Source: Zoogloeaceae bacterium (GTDB lineage: Bacteria > Pseudomonadota > Gammaproteobacteria > Burkholderiales > Rhodocyclaceae). From it: DNA of 64,000 nucleotides. The first letter of the stretch is position 1; each line of letters starts with the position of its first letter. The position numbers and the translations under genes are program-made. The notes beneath the pieces are model-generated. The model saw nothing but the letters and a program-made list of their open reading frames with translations, was not told where the DNA came from and did not search any database. Where the stretch lies: positions 1,128,822-1,192,821 of the forward strand of contig JACKLZ010000001.1 of NCBI GenBank assembly GCA_024235675.1, read 5' to 3'. Shown here in pieces: positions 1-7,598 of the stretch.

Positions 1-470
1 ACCACTACGCAAAGCGAATCAAGGAAAAGGAGTTCTGGATCAAGGTGTTGCGCGGCCAGTTCAATCCGCTCCCCGCGCTGGCCACCGTCGGCAGCACCCT
101 GCTCTCTCGCGTGCGCCAGAAGCTCGCCGCCAAAGCCATCAAACCCGTCGCGGGCGACGCCCCGGTGACCGATGACCGCTCACGCCCCTTTGTCGCCCGC
201 ATGCGCATCGGCATGTCGCAATTTCGCGGCGATGTCCTGCTCCTCATGAGCGGTCGCTCGCTGGTAAGCAAAGAGTTCGACGAACTCGTCGCCAACAACC
301 CCGGCTGGCAACGCGCCATGGCGACGCCACGACACATCGCCCGCCACGACATGCCCGAGGCCGACCAGACCTATTCATCCGTCGCCTCGCGTCGCGAAGT
401 GATCGCCGTGGCGCAACAATGGCTGCACGATGCAGCAGCACCGTTGAATGCGCCGCAGACAAACCCCTGA
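1..470 (+). CDS. C-terminal part of alpha/beta hydrolase, exosortase A system-associated (hydrolase 1 type)
   Basis: The open frame enters from the left edge (first full codon at 3) and stops at 468-470, so only about the last 155 residues are seen. The text runs from an EFWIKVLRGQF segment to a VLLLMSGRS strand and a final helix rich in Arg and Gln, which resembles the C-terminal half of the serine hydrolases (TIGR03100-like) that accompany XrtA loci. In that family the last motif normally reads ADHTF, carrying the catalytic His. Here it is ADQTY (Gln codon at 366-368), so the base of the triad may be lost. It lies immediately before the PLP decarboxylase, the usual order in these loci. The family assignment rests on a fragment plus context; substrate unknown. 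Confidence 0.7.
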   Translation, partial: HYAKRIKEKEFWIKVLRGQFNPLPALATVGSTLLSRVRQKLAAKAIKPVAGDAPVTDDRSRPFVARMRIGMSQFRGDVLLLMSGRSLVSKEFDELVANNPGWQRAMATPRHIARHDMPEADQTYSSVASRREVIAVAQQWLHDAAAPLNAPQTNP

Positions 471-526
471 ATTCATGCGACCGTGATGCCTTCGTGCTTG
501 CGCATCACACCAGATCAGTGACCCCT

Positions 527-1768
527 ATGAACGCACCCAAGACACCGCCCGTCCATGCACCCATGAACCAGTTCCCGGTTCGCGATGGCGAGTTGCTCGT
601 CGGTGGCATCCCGCTCACACGACTGGCGGCCCGCGTCGGCAGCACGCCGTTTTACGCCTACGACCGTCAACTCCTGAGCGAACGGGTGCGCGAACTCAAA
701 GCCGCTCTGCCCGCGGCCATCAAACTCCACTACGCCATCAAGGCCAACCCCATGCCGGCGCTGGTCGGCCATATGGCAGGCCTTGTCGACGGTCTGGACG
801 TCGCCTCGGGGGGCGAGCTCACCGTGGCGCTCGACAGCGGCATGTCACCCAAAGACATCTCCTTTGCCGGGCCGGGCAAACGTATCGAAGAGCTTCGCCA
901 GGCGGTCGCCGCCGGCGTGCTGATCAACGTCGAATCGCCCGCCGAACTCGACGCGCTGGCCGGCATCGCCGCCGATACCGGCTGGACGCCGCGCATTGCG
1001 CTGCGCGTCAATCCGGACTTCGAACTCAAGAGCTCCGGCATGCGCATGGGCGGCGGGCCTAAACAATTCGGCATCGACGCCGAAACCATTCCCGAGGTCA
1101 TTGCCCGCGCCGAGTCACAGGGGCTGATCATCGAAGGCTTCCACCTGTTTGCCGGCTCACAGAACCTGCAAGCCGAATCCATCGTTGAAGCCCAACGCAA
1201 ATGCTTCGACTTGGCCGGCGAGCTCGCCAAGCATGCCAGCCACCCCATCCGCTCGCTGAACCTCGGCGGCGGCCTGGGAATTCCGTACTTCCCGGGCAAC
1301 CAGCGGGTCGACCTCGCCCCTATCGGTGCCAATCTGGCGCTCATTGCCGACGAAGCCAAGACCCGTTTCCCGCATGCCGAACTGTGCATCGAACTGGGCC
1401 GCTACCTCGTCGGCGAAGCAGGCCTCTACGTGTGCCGCGTGCTTGATCGCAAGCTGTCGCGCGGGCAGGTTTTCCTCGTCACCGATGGTGGTCTTCATCA
1501 TCACTTGTCGGCCTCGGGCAACTTCGGTCAGGTCATCCGCAAAAACTACCCTGTCGCCATCGGTAACCGCATGAATGCGCAAGCGCTTGAGGCCGCCAAC
1601 GTGGTCGGCCCTCTATGCACGCCGCTGGACATCCTCGGCGACCGGATGATGCTCCCGCCGGCGGAGCCAGGCGATCTGGTCGTGGTGTATCAATCCGGCG
1701 CCTATGGCGCAACCGCCAGTCCGCAGCGTTTTCTCGGCCACCCCGCCGTCGCTGAAGTTCTCGTCTGA
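527..1768 (+). CDS. PLP-dependent decarboxylase, exosortase A system-associated
   Basis: This 413-residue protein is a fold-III (alanine-racemase-like barrel) PLP decarboxylase of the ornithine/diaminopimelate decarboxylase group and matches the type found in XrtA loci (TIGR03099-like). Visible motifs are HYAIKAN with the Schiff-base Lys72, HLFAGSQ, the phosphate-binding GGGLGIPYF, ELGRYLVGEAG, CTPLDILGDR with the active-site Cys, and a final YGATASPQRFLGHP. The frame is open back to 419, but the homologous part begins near the ATG at 527, and an ATG at 563 is an alternative; neither has a strong ribosome binding site. It probably supplies an amine or amino-acid-derived building block for the polymer or a linked small molecule. 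The true substrate cannot be read from sequence. Confidence 0.88.
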   Translation: MNAPKTPPVHAPMNQFPVRDGELLVGGIPLTRLAARVGSTPFYAYDRQLLSERVRELKAALPAAIKLHYAIKANPMPALVGHMAGLVDGLDVASGGELTVALDSGMSPKDISFAGPGKRIEELRQAVAAGVLINVESPAELDALAGIAADTGWTPRIALRVNPDFELKSSGMRMGGGPKQFGIDAETIPEVIARAESQGLIIEGFHLFAGSQNLQAESIVEAQRKCFDLAGELAKHASHPIRSLNLGGGLGIPYFPGNQRVDLAPIGANLALIADEAKTRFPHAELCIELGRYLVGEAGLYVCRVLDRKLSRGQVFLVTDGGLHHHLSASGNFGQVIRKNYPVAIGNRMNAQALEAANVVGPLCTPLDILGDRMMLPPAEPGDLVVVYQSGAYGATASPQRFLGHPAVAEVLV

Positions 1769-1785
1769 TTCAAAAAATTGTTGCC

Positions 1786-3537
1786 ATGACCCAAACCCAA
1801 TCGTCCCGCCCGATGACCCAACGCCTCGAATGGCCGCATGCGGAAGTGCGCCTGTCGGGCCCCGCATCGATTGTTGAAGCCGACGGCCTGATCTGCATCG
1901 CCCGAGGCACGCCAGAATTCCCGACCGAAGCCGCGTTGCCTGCTGAGTCCCCGGTTGCAGCGGCCTGGCTCGCGCTGTTCAGACAGCATGGCGCCGACGC
2001 ACCCACCAAGGTGCACGGCCGATTCGGCGTCACCATTATCGACACCCGTGCGCGCAGCGTCTTTCTCGCCAGCGATCGCTTCGGCACCGCGCCCTGGTGC
2101 TTCACGCGTCGGGGCGAGCGCCTCATCGTCGCCGATCGCGCCGATCTGGCTGCCGACACGCAAAGTACGCTCTCACCCTCGGCGGTCTACAGCTATCTGT
2201 TCCACCACATGATTCCGTCGCCGACAACAATCTTCGACGACGTCAAGCGACTTGAAGGCGGCCATCGACTGCAGTGGAACGGCGCCGAACCCAACATCGA
2301 TGCCTGGTGGCGCCCCGTCTTCACCGAGCCTCGCAGTATTGACTTCGCCGATGCCAAAGCGCAGTTCATGGGGATCATCGAAAACGCCGTTCGCCGCGCA
2401 TCCAGCGCCGGCCACGTCGGCAGCTTCCTGTCCGGTGGCACCGACAGCTCCACCGTCGCCGGCATGCTGTGCAAGGTTCTCGGCAAGCCCGCCGAAACCT
2501 ATTCCATGGGCTTTGATGCCAGCGGCTACGACGAAATGGAATATGCCCGGCTTGCCTCGCAACACTTCGGCACCAAGCATCACGAGTACTACGTCACCCC
2601 CGAAGACCTGCTCGACGGCATCCCCAAAGTGGCCCGCCACTACGACCAGCCCTTCGGCAACTCCTCCGCCGTCCCGGCCTGGCTGTGCGCCTCGCTGGCC
2701 AAACGCGACGGAATCGACACTCTCCTGGCCGGCGACGGCGGCGACGAACTATTCGGCGGCAATACTCGCTACGCCAAGCAGAAAGTCTTTAGCTGGTACG
2801 GCGACTTACCCAGCGCCCTGCGCCACGGCATCTTCGAACCGTTATTGAACCTTGACATCAGCAAGCGAATACCCATTGTTAAAAAAGCAGCGAGCTATGT
2901 GGAACAGGCTCGCGTGCCACTGCCCGATCGAATCTACCAATACACGCTGCTCGTCCGGTTAGGCGCAGAAAACCTGCTCACCCCTGACTACCTCGCCCAA
3001 ATCAACCAAAACGCTCCCGCCCAGGCCAACCGAGACATCTGGGCACGCATCAAGGCGGATAGCGACCTCAACCGCATGCTCGCCTTCGACTGGAAATACA
3101 CACTGGCTGACAATGATCTACCGAAGATCCTCGGCACGACCGACCTGGCCGGCATGGGCGTTGAATTCCCGCTGCTCGACGACGCCCTGCTCGACTTCTC
3201 GCTTGCCCTGCCACTCGATTACAAGCTTCGCGGTTTCAAGTTGCGCTGGTTCTTCAAAGAAGCCCTGCGCGACTTCCTGCCCGAGAGCATCATCAAAAAG
3301 AAAAAACACGGCTTCGGTCTGCCCTTCGGCGTATGGGCGTGCCAACACGCGGGGCTGCGCAATCTTGCCGGCGACACACTCAACCAACTAAAACAACGCG
3401 GCATTGTTCAACCAAAACTCATCGATCGCCTGGTCACCGAGCTACTACCGGCACACCCAGGGTACTACGGCGAACTCATTTGGATATTGGTCATGCTAGA
3501 GCTGTGGTTCGAGGGCCAGCGAACTTCAAAAACGTAG
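1786..3537 (+). CDS. Asparagine synthase-like amidotransferase lacking the N-terminal glutaminase cysteine
   Basis: The protein has 583 residues. The C-terminal two thirds are an asparagine synthase ATP-pyrophosphatase domain with the P-loop SGGTDSS (about residues 214-220), GDGGDELFGG and the late KKKKHGFGLPFG motif. The N-terminal third resembles the Ntn glutaminase domain (SDRFGTAPW, HHMIPSPTTIFDDVKRLEGG). However, there is no MCG start, so the Cys2 nucleophile is absent and glutamine-dependent ammonia release is not expected. It follows the decarboxylase by 17 bp and probably shares its transcript. By family, such enzymes amidate carboxyl groups, and in polysaccharide loci the target may be a uronic acid; here this is inference. 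A second, Cys2-containing member is encoded at 24611-26515. Confidence 0.85.
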   Translation: MTQTQSSRPMTQRLEWPHAEVRLSGPASIVEADGLICIARGTPEFPTEAALPAESPVAAAWLALFRQHGADAPTKVHGRFGVTIIDTRARSVFLASDRFGTAPWCFTRRGERLIVADRADLAADTQSTLSPSAVYSYLFHHMIPSPTTIFDDVKRLEGGHRLQWNGAEPNIDAWWRPVFTEPRSIDFADAKAQFMGIIENAVRRASSAGHVGSFLSGGTDSSTVAGMLCKVLGKPAETYSMGFDASGYDEMEYARLASQHFGTKHHEYYVTPEDLLDGIPKVARHYDQPFGNSSAVPAWLCASLAKRDGIDTLLAGDGGDELFGGNTRYAKQKVFSWYGDLPSALRHGIFEPLLNLDISKRIPIVKKAASYVEQARVPLPDRIYQYTLLVRLGAENLLTPDYLAQINQNAPAQANRDIWARIKADSDLNRMLAFDWKYTLADNDLPKILGTTDLAGMGVEFPLLDDALLDFSLALPLDYKLRGFKLRWFFKEALRDFLPESIIKKKKHGFGLPFGVWACQHAGLRNLAGDTLNQLKQRGIVQPKLIDRLVTELLPAHPGYYGELIWILVMLELWFEGQRTSKT

Positions 3538-3608
3538 ACCGCCGAATTATCACAGAAACGACGCCAAAACCTCACTAAACCCCCTTTATTAATAGTGCCC
3601 TCACAGCA

Positions 3609-5384
3609 ATGTATTTTCACAGGCAACGAACAATGTCAAGAGGGGAAAACCATAAAGTACTTTTTATGCATGTAGAGCTATTCCACGATACGGACGCACG
3701 CAATCTGATTGATGATCCGTCATTCATACAGTCGTGGCATGATCTGTGTCACAAATGCCCCACAGCAACCTCTTTTCAATCACCATCATTTGTCAGAGCT
3801 TGGTTCCATTGCTATTCAGAGCACTGGAGACCGATCGTAGTGCTGTCCCGCGAGAAAGACGGCGATCTTTCCGCACTCTGGATACTAGCGAACAGCCTCG
3901 ATGCACGGAAGATAACCCACCCCGGAGCACATCAATCCGAGTATCAAACTTGGATAGCAAAAACCGGGGCAGATATAGATTTTTTTTCGGCGGCCTGGGC
4001 CGAGATCACCCGACAGCTTCCTTTCTCCTCGCTAAAAATTAAATATTTTCCGAACGCTGAACTAGCTCGTGCCATCCAAAAATCTCCCAAAACATCCCGC
4101 ATCTGCATCGTCAACTACCACAAGCGTCCACTATTAGAGCTAAATACAGACAACATCGAAGCGTCATTTAAAAAGAAAGCTAACAAAAGTCGCCTCAACC
4201 GATTAAAGAAACAAGGTGAAATCCAGTTCCGTCGGATAGCGACACGCGAAGAACTGGATGCTGTATTTGATCAGTTAATCGCCTTCTACGATTTTCGTCA
4301 AGGCGCCACTCACAACTCCATTCCGTTCCGTAGCGATCCATGTAAACGCGCGTTTCTATCGAACCTACTAGCAGACCCAGAAAACCGCGCCTACGTCACC
4401 ACGACCCTTCTAGACGGACAACCCATCGCCGCATTCTGGGGTGCAGTCAGTTCAGGAATCGTTCACCTGGGAATGCTGATTCACTCGCCATTTTATGCGG
4501 AGAATTCACCAGGGAAGTTGCACATCATGCAACTATCCAAACACCTCGCTGAACATGGCAAACAAACTATTGACCTGACGCCCGGCGGAGACACTTGGAA
4601 AGAACGCTTTGCCAATATTCATGACGAGGTCGCTGAAATAGATATATTCAAAACAGCGCGAGCTCGACTAATAGCCTTACTTTTTATAAAAACACAACTT
4701 TACTGCAAGAGATGTATCAATGCGGCGGGACTATCCACTTCCGCCATTAAATCTTATTTTTGGATGTTTCGAAAAATAACGCCAAAATCGGTGGCACGAA
4801 AACTATGTGACTGGGCGTACACCAAACGCGAACTCCGCATCTATCGCTGCGAGCGCGGGCTATCAGATCGAATCACCTCCAACGACATGATTCGTTGCAA
4901 CTCTCTACCGGACCTCATCAGTTTTGAACCTGGAGAAACTTGGCAAACATCACGCAGTTTTCTCACCGCAGCGCTGCATCGAATTGAAAACGGAGAATCA
5001 GCCTTCACCATTTCCATCAACAAAAAACTTGCTGCATCCGGGTGGCTTGTTAAAGATCAAAGAACATCCGTCCTGTCAGAGGTCCACCAAACAATGTTGC
5101 TACCTGAAGGAAGCGTCTCACTATACGATTTCTATACGGATCCAAAATTTCGTGGCCGAGGGCTCTATCGCCAATTGATTGCCCACATGCTTCAGTTAGC
5201 GTTTTCTAATGAAAATACGAAATATGCCTACATATGCGTACTCGCCGACAATGGCGCATCCCGCCATGTCATTGAAAAAGCAGGATTCCAACACCAAGGC
5301 TCTTTCTATCTAGAGCGAAAATTTGGGCGCCTAAAGAAATGGGCAGACAAAGACGCATCAAAACAGGAGTCAATAGATGCGTAA
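3609..5384 (+). CDS. FemAB-like acyltransferase fused to a C-terminal GNAT domain
   Basis: A 591-residue protein with two acyltransferase halves. Residues about 30-370 resemble the CelD/BcsL/FemAB group (TSFQSPSFVRAWF near the start, then a basic KANKSRLNRLKKQG stretch, AAFWGAVSSG, and LTPGGDTWKERF). Residues about 470-575 look like a GNAT domain with YDFYTDPKFRGRGLYRQL (acetyl-CoA binding loop) and VIEKAGFQHQG. The start is uncertain: ATGs at 3609, 3633 and 3666 are in frame, none has an ideal ribosome binding site, and homology starts close to 3666. Codon use and base composition are clearly AT-richer than in the preceding genes, which suggests recent acquisition. It overlaps the next gene by 8 bp. 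A role in acylation or aminoacylation of the polysaccharide is likely; donor and acceptor are unknown. Confidence 0.75.
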   Translation: MYFHRQRTMSRGENHKVLFMHVELFHDTDARNLIDDPSFIQSWHDLCHKCPTATSFQSPSFVRAWFHCYSEHWRPIVVLSREKDGDLSALWILANSLDARKITHPGAHQSEYQTWIAKTGADIDFFSAAWAEITRQLPFSSLKIKYFPNAELARAIQKSPKTSRICIVNYHKRPLLELNTDNIEASFKKKANKSRLNRLKKQGEIQFRRIATREELDAVFDQLIAFYDFRQGATHNSIPFRSDPCKRAFLSNLLADPENRAYVTTTLLDGQPIAAFWGAVSSGIVHLGMLIHSPFYAENSPGKLHIMQLSKHLAEHGKQTIDLTPGGDTWKERFANIHDEVAEIDIFKTARARLIALLFIKTQLYCKRCINAAGLSTSAIKSYFWMFRKITPKSVARKLCDWAYTKRELRIYRCERGLSDRITSNDMIRCNSLPDLISFEPGETWQTSRSFLTAALHRIENGESAFTISINKKLAASGWLVKDQRTSVLSEVHQTMLLPEGSVSLYDFYTDPKFRGRGLYRQLIAHMLQLAFSNENTKYAYICVLADNGASRHVIEKAGFQHQGSFYLERKFGRLKKWADKDASKQESIDA

Positions 5385-6420
5385 ATTTAAAATTTTAACC
5401 TACCTATTTTGCCGATCAATCGGCCTGTTCAAGCTTGCTCATTTTGTAACACGTAAAAATTTAAAAATCCTTTGCTACCACGGTTTTGAAATTGACGACG
5501 AAACCAGTTTCCGACCAAAGCTATTTATTCGTCAAAGCGATTTTGAGCGGCGAATTAAGACCATTCATCGCCATGGATATACGGTACTTAAACTAGGCGA
5601 GGCCATAGAAAAGCTATATAGCGGAACACTTCCGGACAACAGCGCAGTTATCACTATTGATGACGGCTTCTATTCGGTCGCCAAGATTGCCGCTCCAGTT
5701 CTTTCACGCCACCAACTCCCAGCCACAGTATACGCAACGACCTATTACGTCGAAAACAATAATCCAATTTTTCGTCTATCCATTCAGTATATTTTTTGGA
5801 AAACAACCAAAAATAACATAATCCTTCTCGACACCCCGTGGGGGAAAATGGAACAGTGCGACTTGAGTATCAACGACGCCCGAGAACAACTAGCTTGGAA
5901 ATTTATTGATCATGGCGAAAAGGAATGCTCTGAAAGCCAGCGCATTGAAGTATGCAAAAGCCTTGGTAGGCAATTAGATGTCGATTACGACAATATTATT
6001 GAGTCAGGAATTCTTCGCCTTATGACTCTTAATGAACTAGAATCACTGAGCAGTTACAATATTGATATCGAGCTACATACCCATCGACACACATTCCCGC
6101 CAGACAGTTATATTGATGCCAAGCGAGAGATTGATGACAATCGCAATGCACTTAAAGATTTAGCTCCAAAGGACTTTGTCCACTTCTGCTATCCAAGTGG
6201 GTATTGGGAAGAAAAGCAGTGGGAGTGGCTCGAATCCTTTGGTGTTGTCAGTGCTACGACATGCCTGCCTGGCCTCAATTCGCAGCATACCCCGCGTCAT
6301 GCCCTGAGGCGATTTCTAGATGGGGCGAACATTCACCAATTGGAGTTTGAGGCCAATCTATGCGGCTTTGCTGACATCATCCGAGACAACGTAGCTCGAC
6401 TCCGATCGACACTAAAATGA
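5377..6420 (+). CDS. Polysaccharide deacetylase (NodB homology) family protein
   Basis: A 347-residue protein with a carbohydrate esterase 4 pattern: ILCYHGF near residue 32, the metal/catalytic motif TIDDG near residue 93 (classic form TFDDG), then ELHTHRHTFPP with the His pair, and FCYPSGYW. The N-terminus has a short hydrophobic stretch (ILTYLFCRSIGLF) that may anchor it, but no clear cleavage site. The start overlaps the upstream acyltransferase by 8 bp, so the two are probably translationally coupled. The gene shares its AT-richer composition with that neighbour. It likely removes N-acetyl or O-acetyl groups from the exported polymer or a precursor. This is one of three deacetylase-like genes in the window (also 18404-19354 and 31520-32353). 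Confidence 0.82.
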   Translation: MRKFKILTYLFCRSIGLFKLAHFVTRKNLKILCYHGFEIDDETSFRPKLFIRQSDFERRIKTIHRHGYTVLKLGEAIEKLYSGTLPDNSAVITIDDGFYSVAKIAAPVLSRHQLPATVYATTYYVENNNPIFRLSIQYIFWKTTKNNIILLDTPWGKMEQCDLSINDAREQLAWKFIDHGEKECSESQRIEVCKSLGRQLDVDYDNIIESGILRLMTLNELESLSSYNIDIELHTHRHTFPPDSYIDAKREIDDNRNALKDLAPKDFVHFCYPSGYWEEKQWEWLESFGVVSATTCLPGLNSQHTPRHALRRFLDGANIHQLEFEANLCGFADIIRDNVARLRSTLK

Positions 6421-6433
6421 ACTACGCCAATTT

Positions 6434-6450
6434 GTGCTGGAACCCAGCAC
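6434..6450 (+). terminator. Short perfect hairpin after the deacetylase gene
   Basis: GTGCTGG and CCAGCAC form a perfect 7-bp stem with a 3-base loop, 13 bases after the stop of the deacetylase. The downstream bases are AACAATG, not a U-run, so termination efficiency is doubtful. The rest of 6421-6622 is AT-rich with no gene seen; a GAGGT ribosome binding site precedes the ATG at 6623. Confidence 0.3.
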
Positions 6451-6622
6451 AACAATGTTAGAGACCATTACGGAATTACCACCATATCGTTTCTTTCTAT
6501 CTTTTTTGTCTGCTCAGAAACCGAGCGGCGCAATTCACCCTCCCTGAAAGGTCAAAGCCTAGTTTTTCAAAAGTTGAGCGCTGACGCAGTTCCGTAAAAA
6601 TCACGTCCTAGATGAGGTCGAC

Positions 6623-7521
6623 ATGGAACTCGCCATACTCGTCGTCTACTTTTTACGCGACGAAAACATTCCGATTCTCGACCTTCATCTCAAGTCGCTG
6701 AACAACTTCACCGAAGGCGACTATTTCATCTATGGCGTTGCCCCTCGCGTCAGCGACGCGGTCAGGTCGCGGCTGATCGGCTCGCCCAAGCTGGAGATGG
6801 TTGATGTCGAAGCGACCGCTTTCGTCGGTTCGAAAGAGCATTCCTACTATCTGAACAAACTCTGCGAGCATGCGATCGCAAACGGTGCCGAGCGGCTATG
6901 TACGATGGATGTAGATGCATTTCCTGTCGTCGACAACTGGAATCGGAGATCAGCGCCGGAAACCATCTGGCTGCCGTATTCAGAGAAGAGAACAACGACA
7001 CCGCATTGCCTCACCCGAGCTGCTGTTATTTCCCGAGCGAGTTCTATCGGCAGTACAGACCCACTTTTCTGCCGGACGAGGAGGTTCTCGCCGGACAGGA
7101 GTTCGCCAATTTTCTGAGCGGTACGGGCCAAAAGCCGGATTCGGGAATTGGGGTCGGCTTCACGGTCTGGAAGCACCAGTTACCATGGAAAAAGCTCTAC
7201 CGCTCCAACAAGCGGAACGATCACTTCCTGCTTGCGGGCCTGTATGGCGACGTTATTTTTCACCTCGGCGCAATGTCGTGGACCGACCGCGACTTCCGAA
7301 AAGACCGAAGCACCTCGCCCCTCACCGCCACGCTGGACTGGTCAGCCATTGTATTGCGCCGACTGGGGCTGTTCCGAGGTCCGGTCGCGGGACTGTGGCG
7401 GCGCATCAATTTTGCCGCCAGCCGGCCACTAGTGCGCAAAACAAACAACGTCTTCGAGAACATTCTCGAACGTCTGAAGACCGACCCACACGAGTACATC
7501 CGCTATCTTCGCGGCGAATGA
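6623..7521 (+). pseudogene. Frameshifted GT-A-like glycosyltransferase gene
   Basis: The first frame starts at the ATG at 6623 (GAGGT ribosome binding site) and encodes about 107 plausible residues: ILVVYFLRDENIPILDLHL, then LCTMDVDAFPVVDNW with a DxD-like motif, as in GT-A glycosyltransferases. It then turns to nonsense and stops at 7117. The continuation lies in another frame from about 6945 to the stop at 7519-7521 (SAGNHLAAVFREEN, PHPSCCYFPSEFYRQY, then GVGFTVWKHQLPWKKLY). Joining them needs one base to be restored near 6935-6950. It is therefore a recent pseudogene or a single-base sequencing error; a functional programmed -1 shift is not supported by an obvious slippery heptamer. The intact protein would be about 299 residues. 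Confidence 0.65.
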
Positions 7522-7598
7522 GATCGTAGTAGCCGCTGCTGACTCGACACCGGCTGGGCCAATCACTTGACCTTTCACCGGCGCCGGGAAAACGTTGC

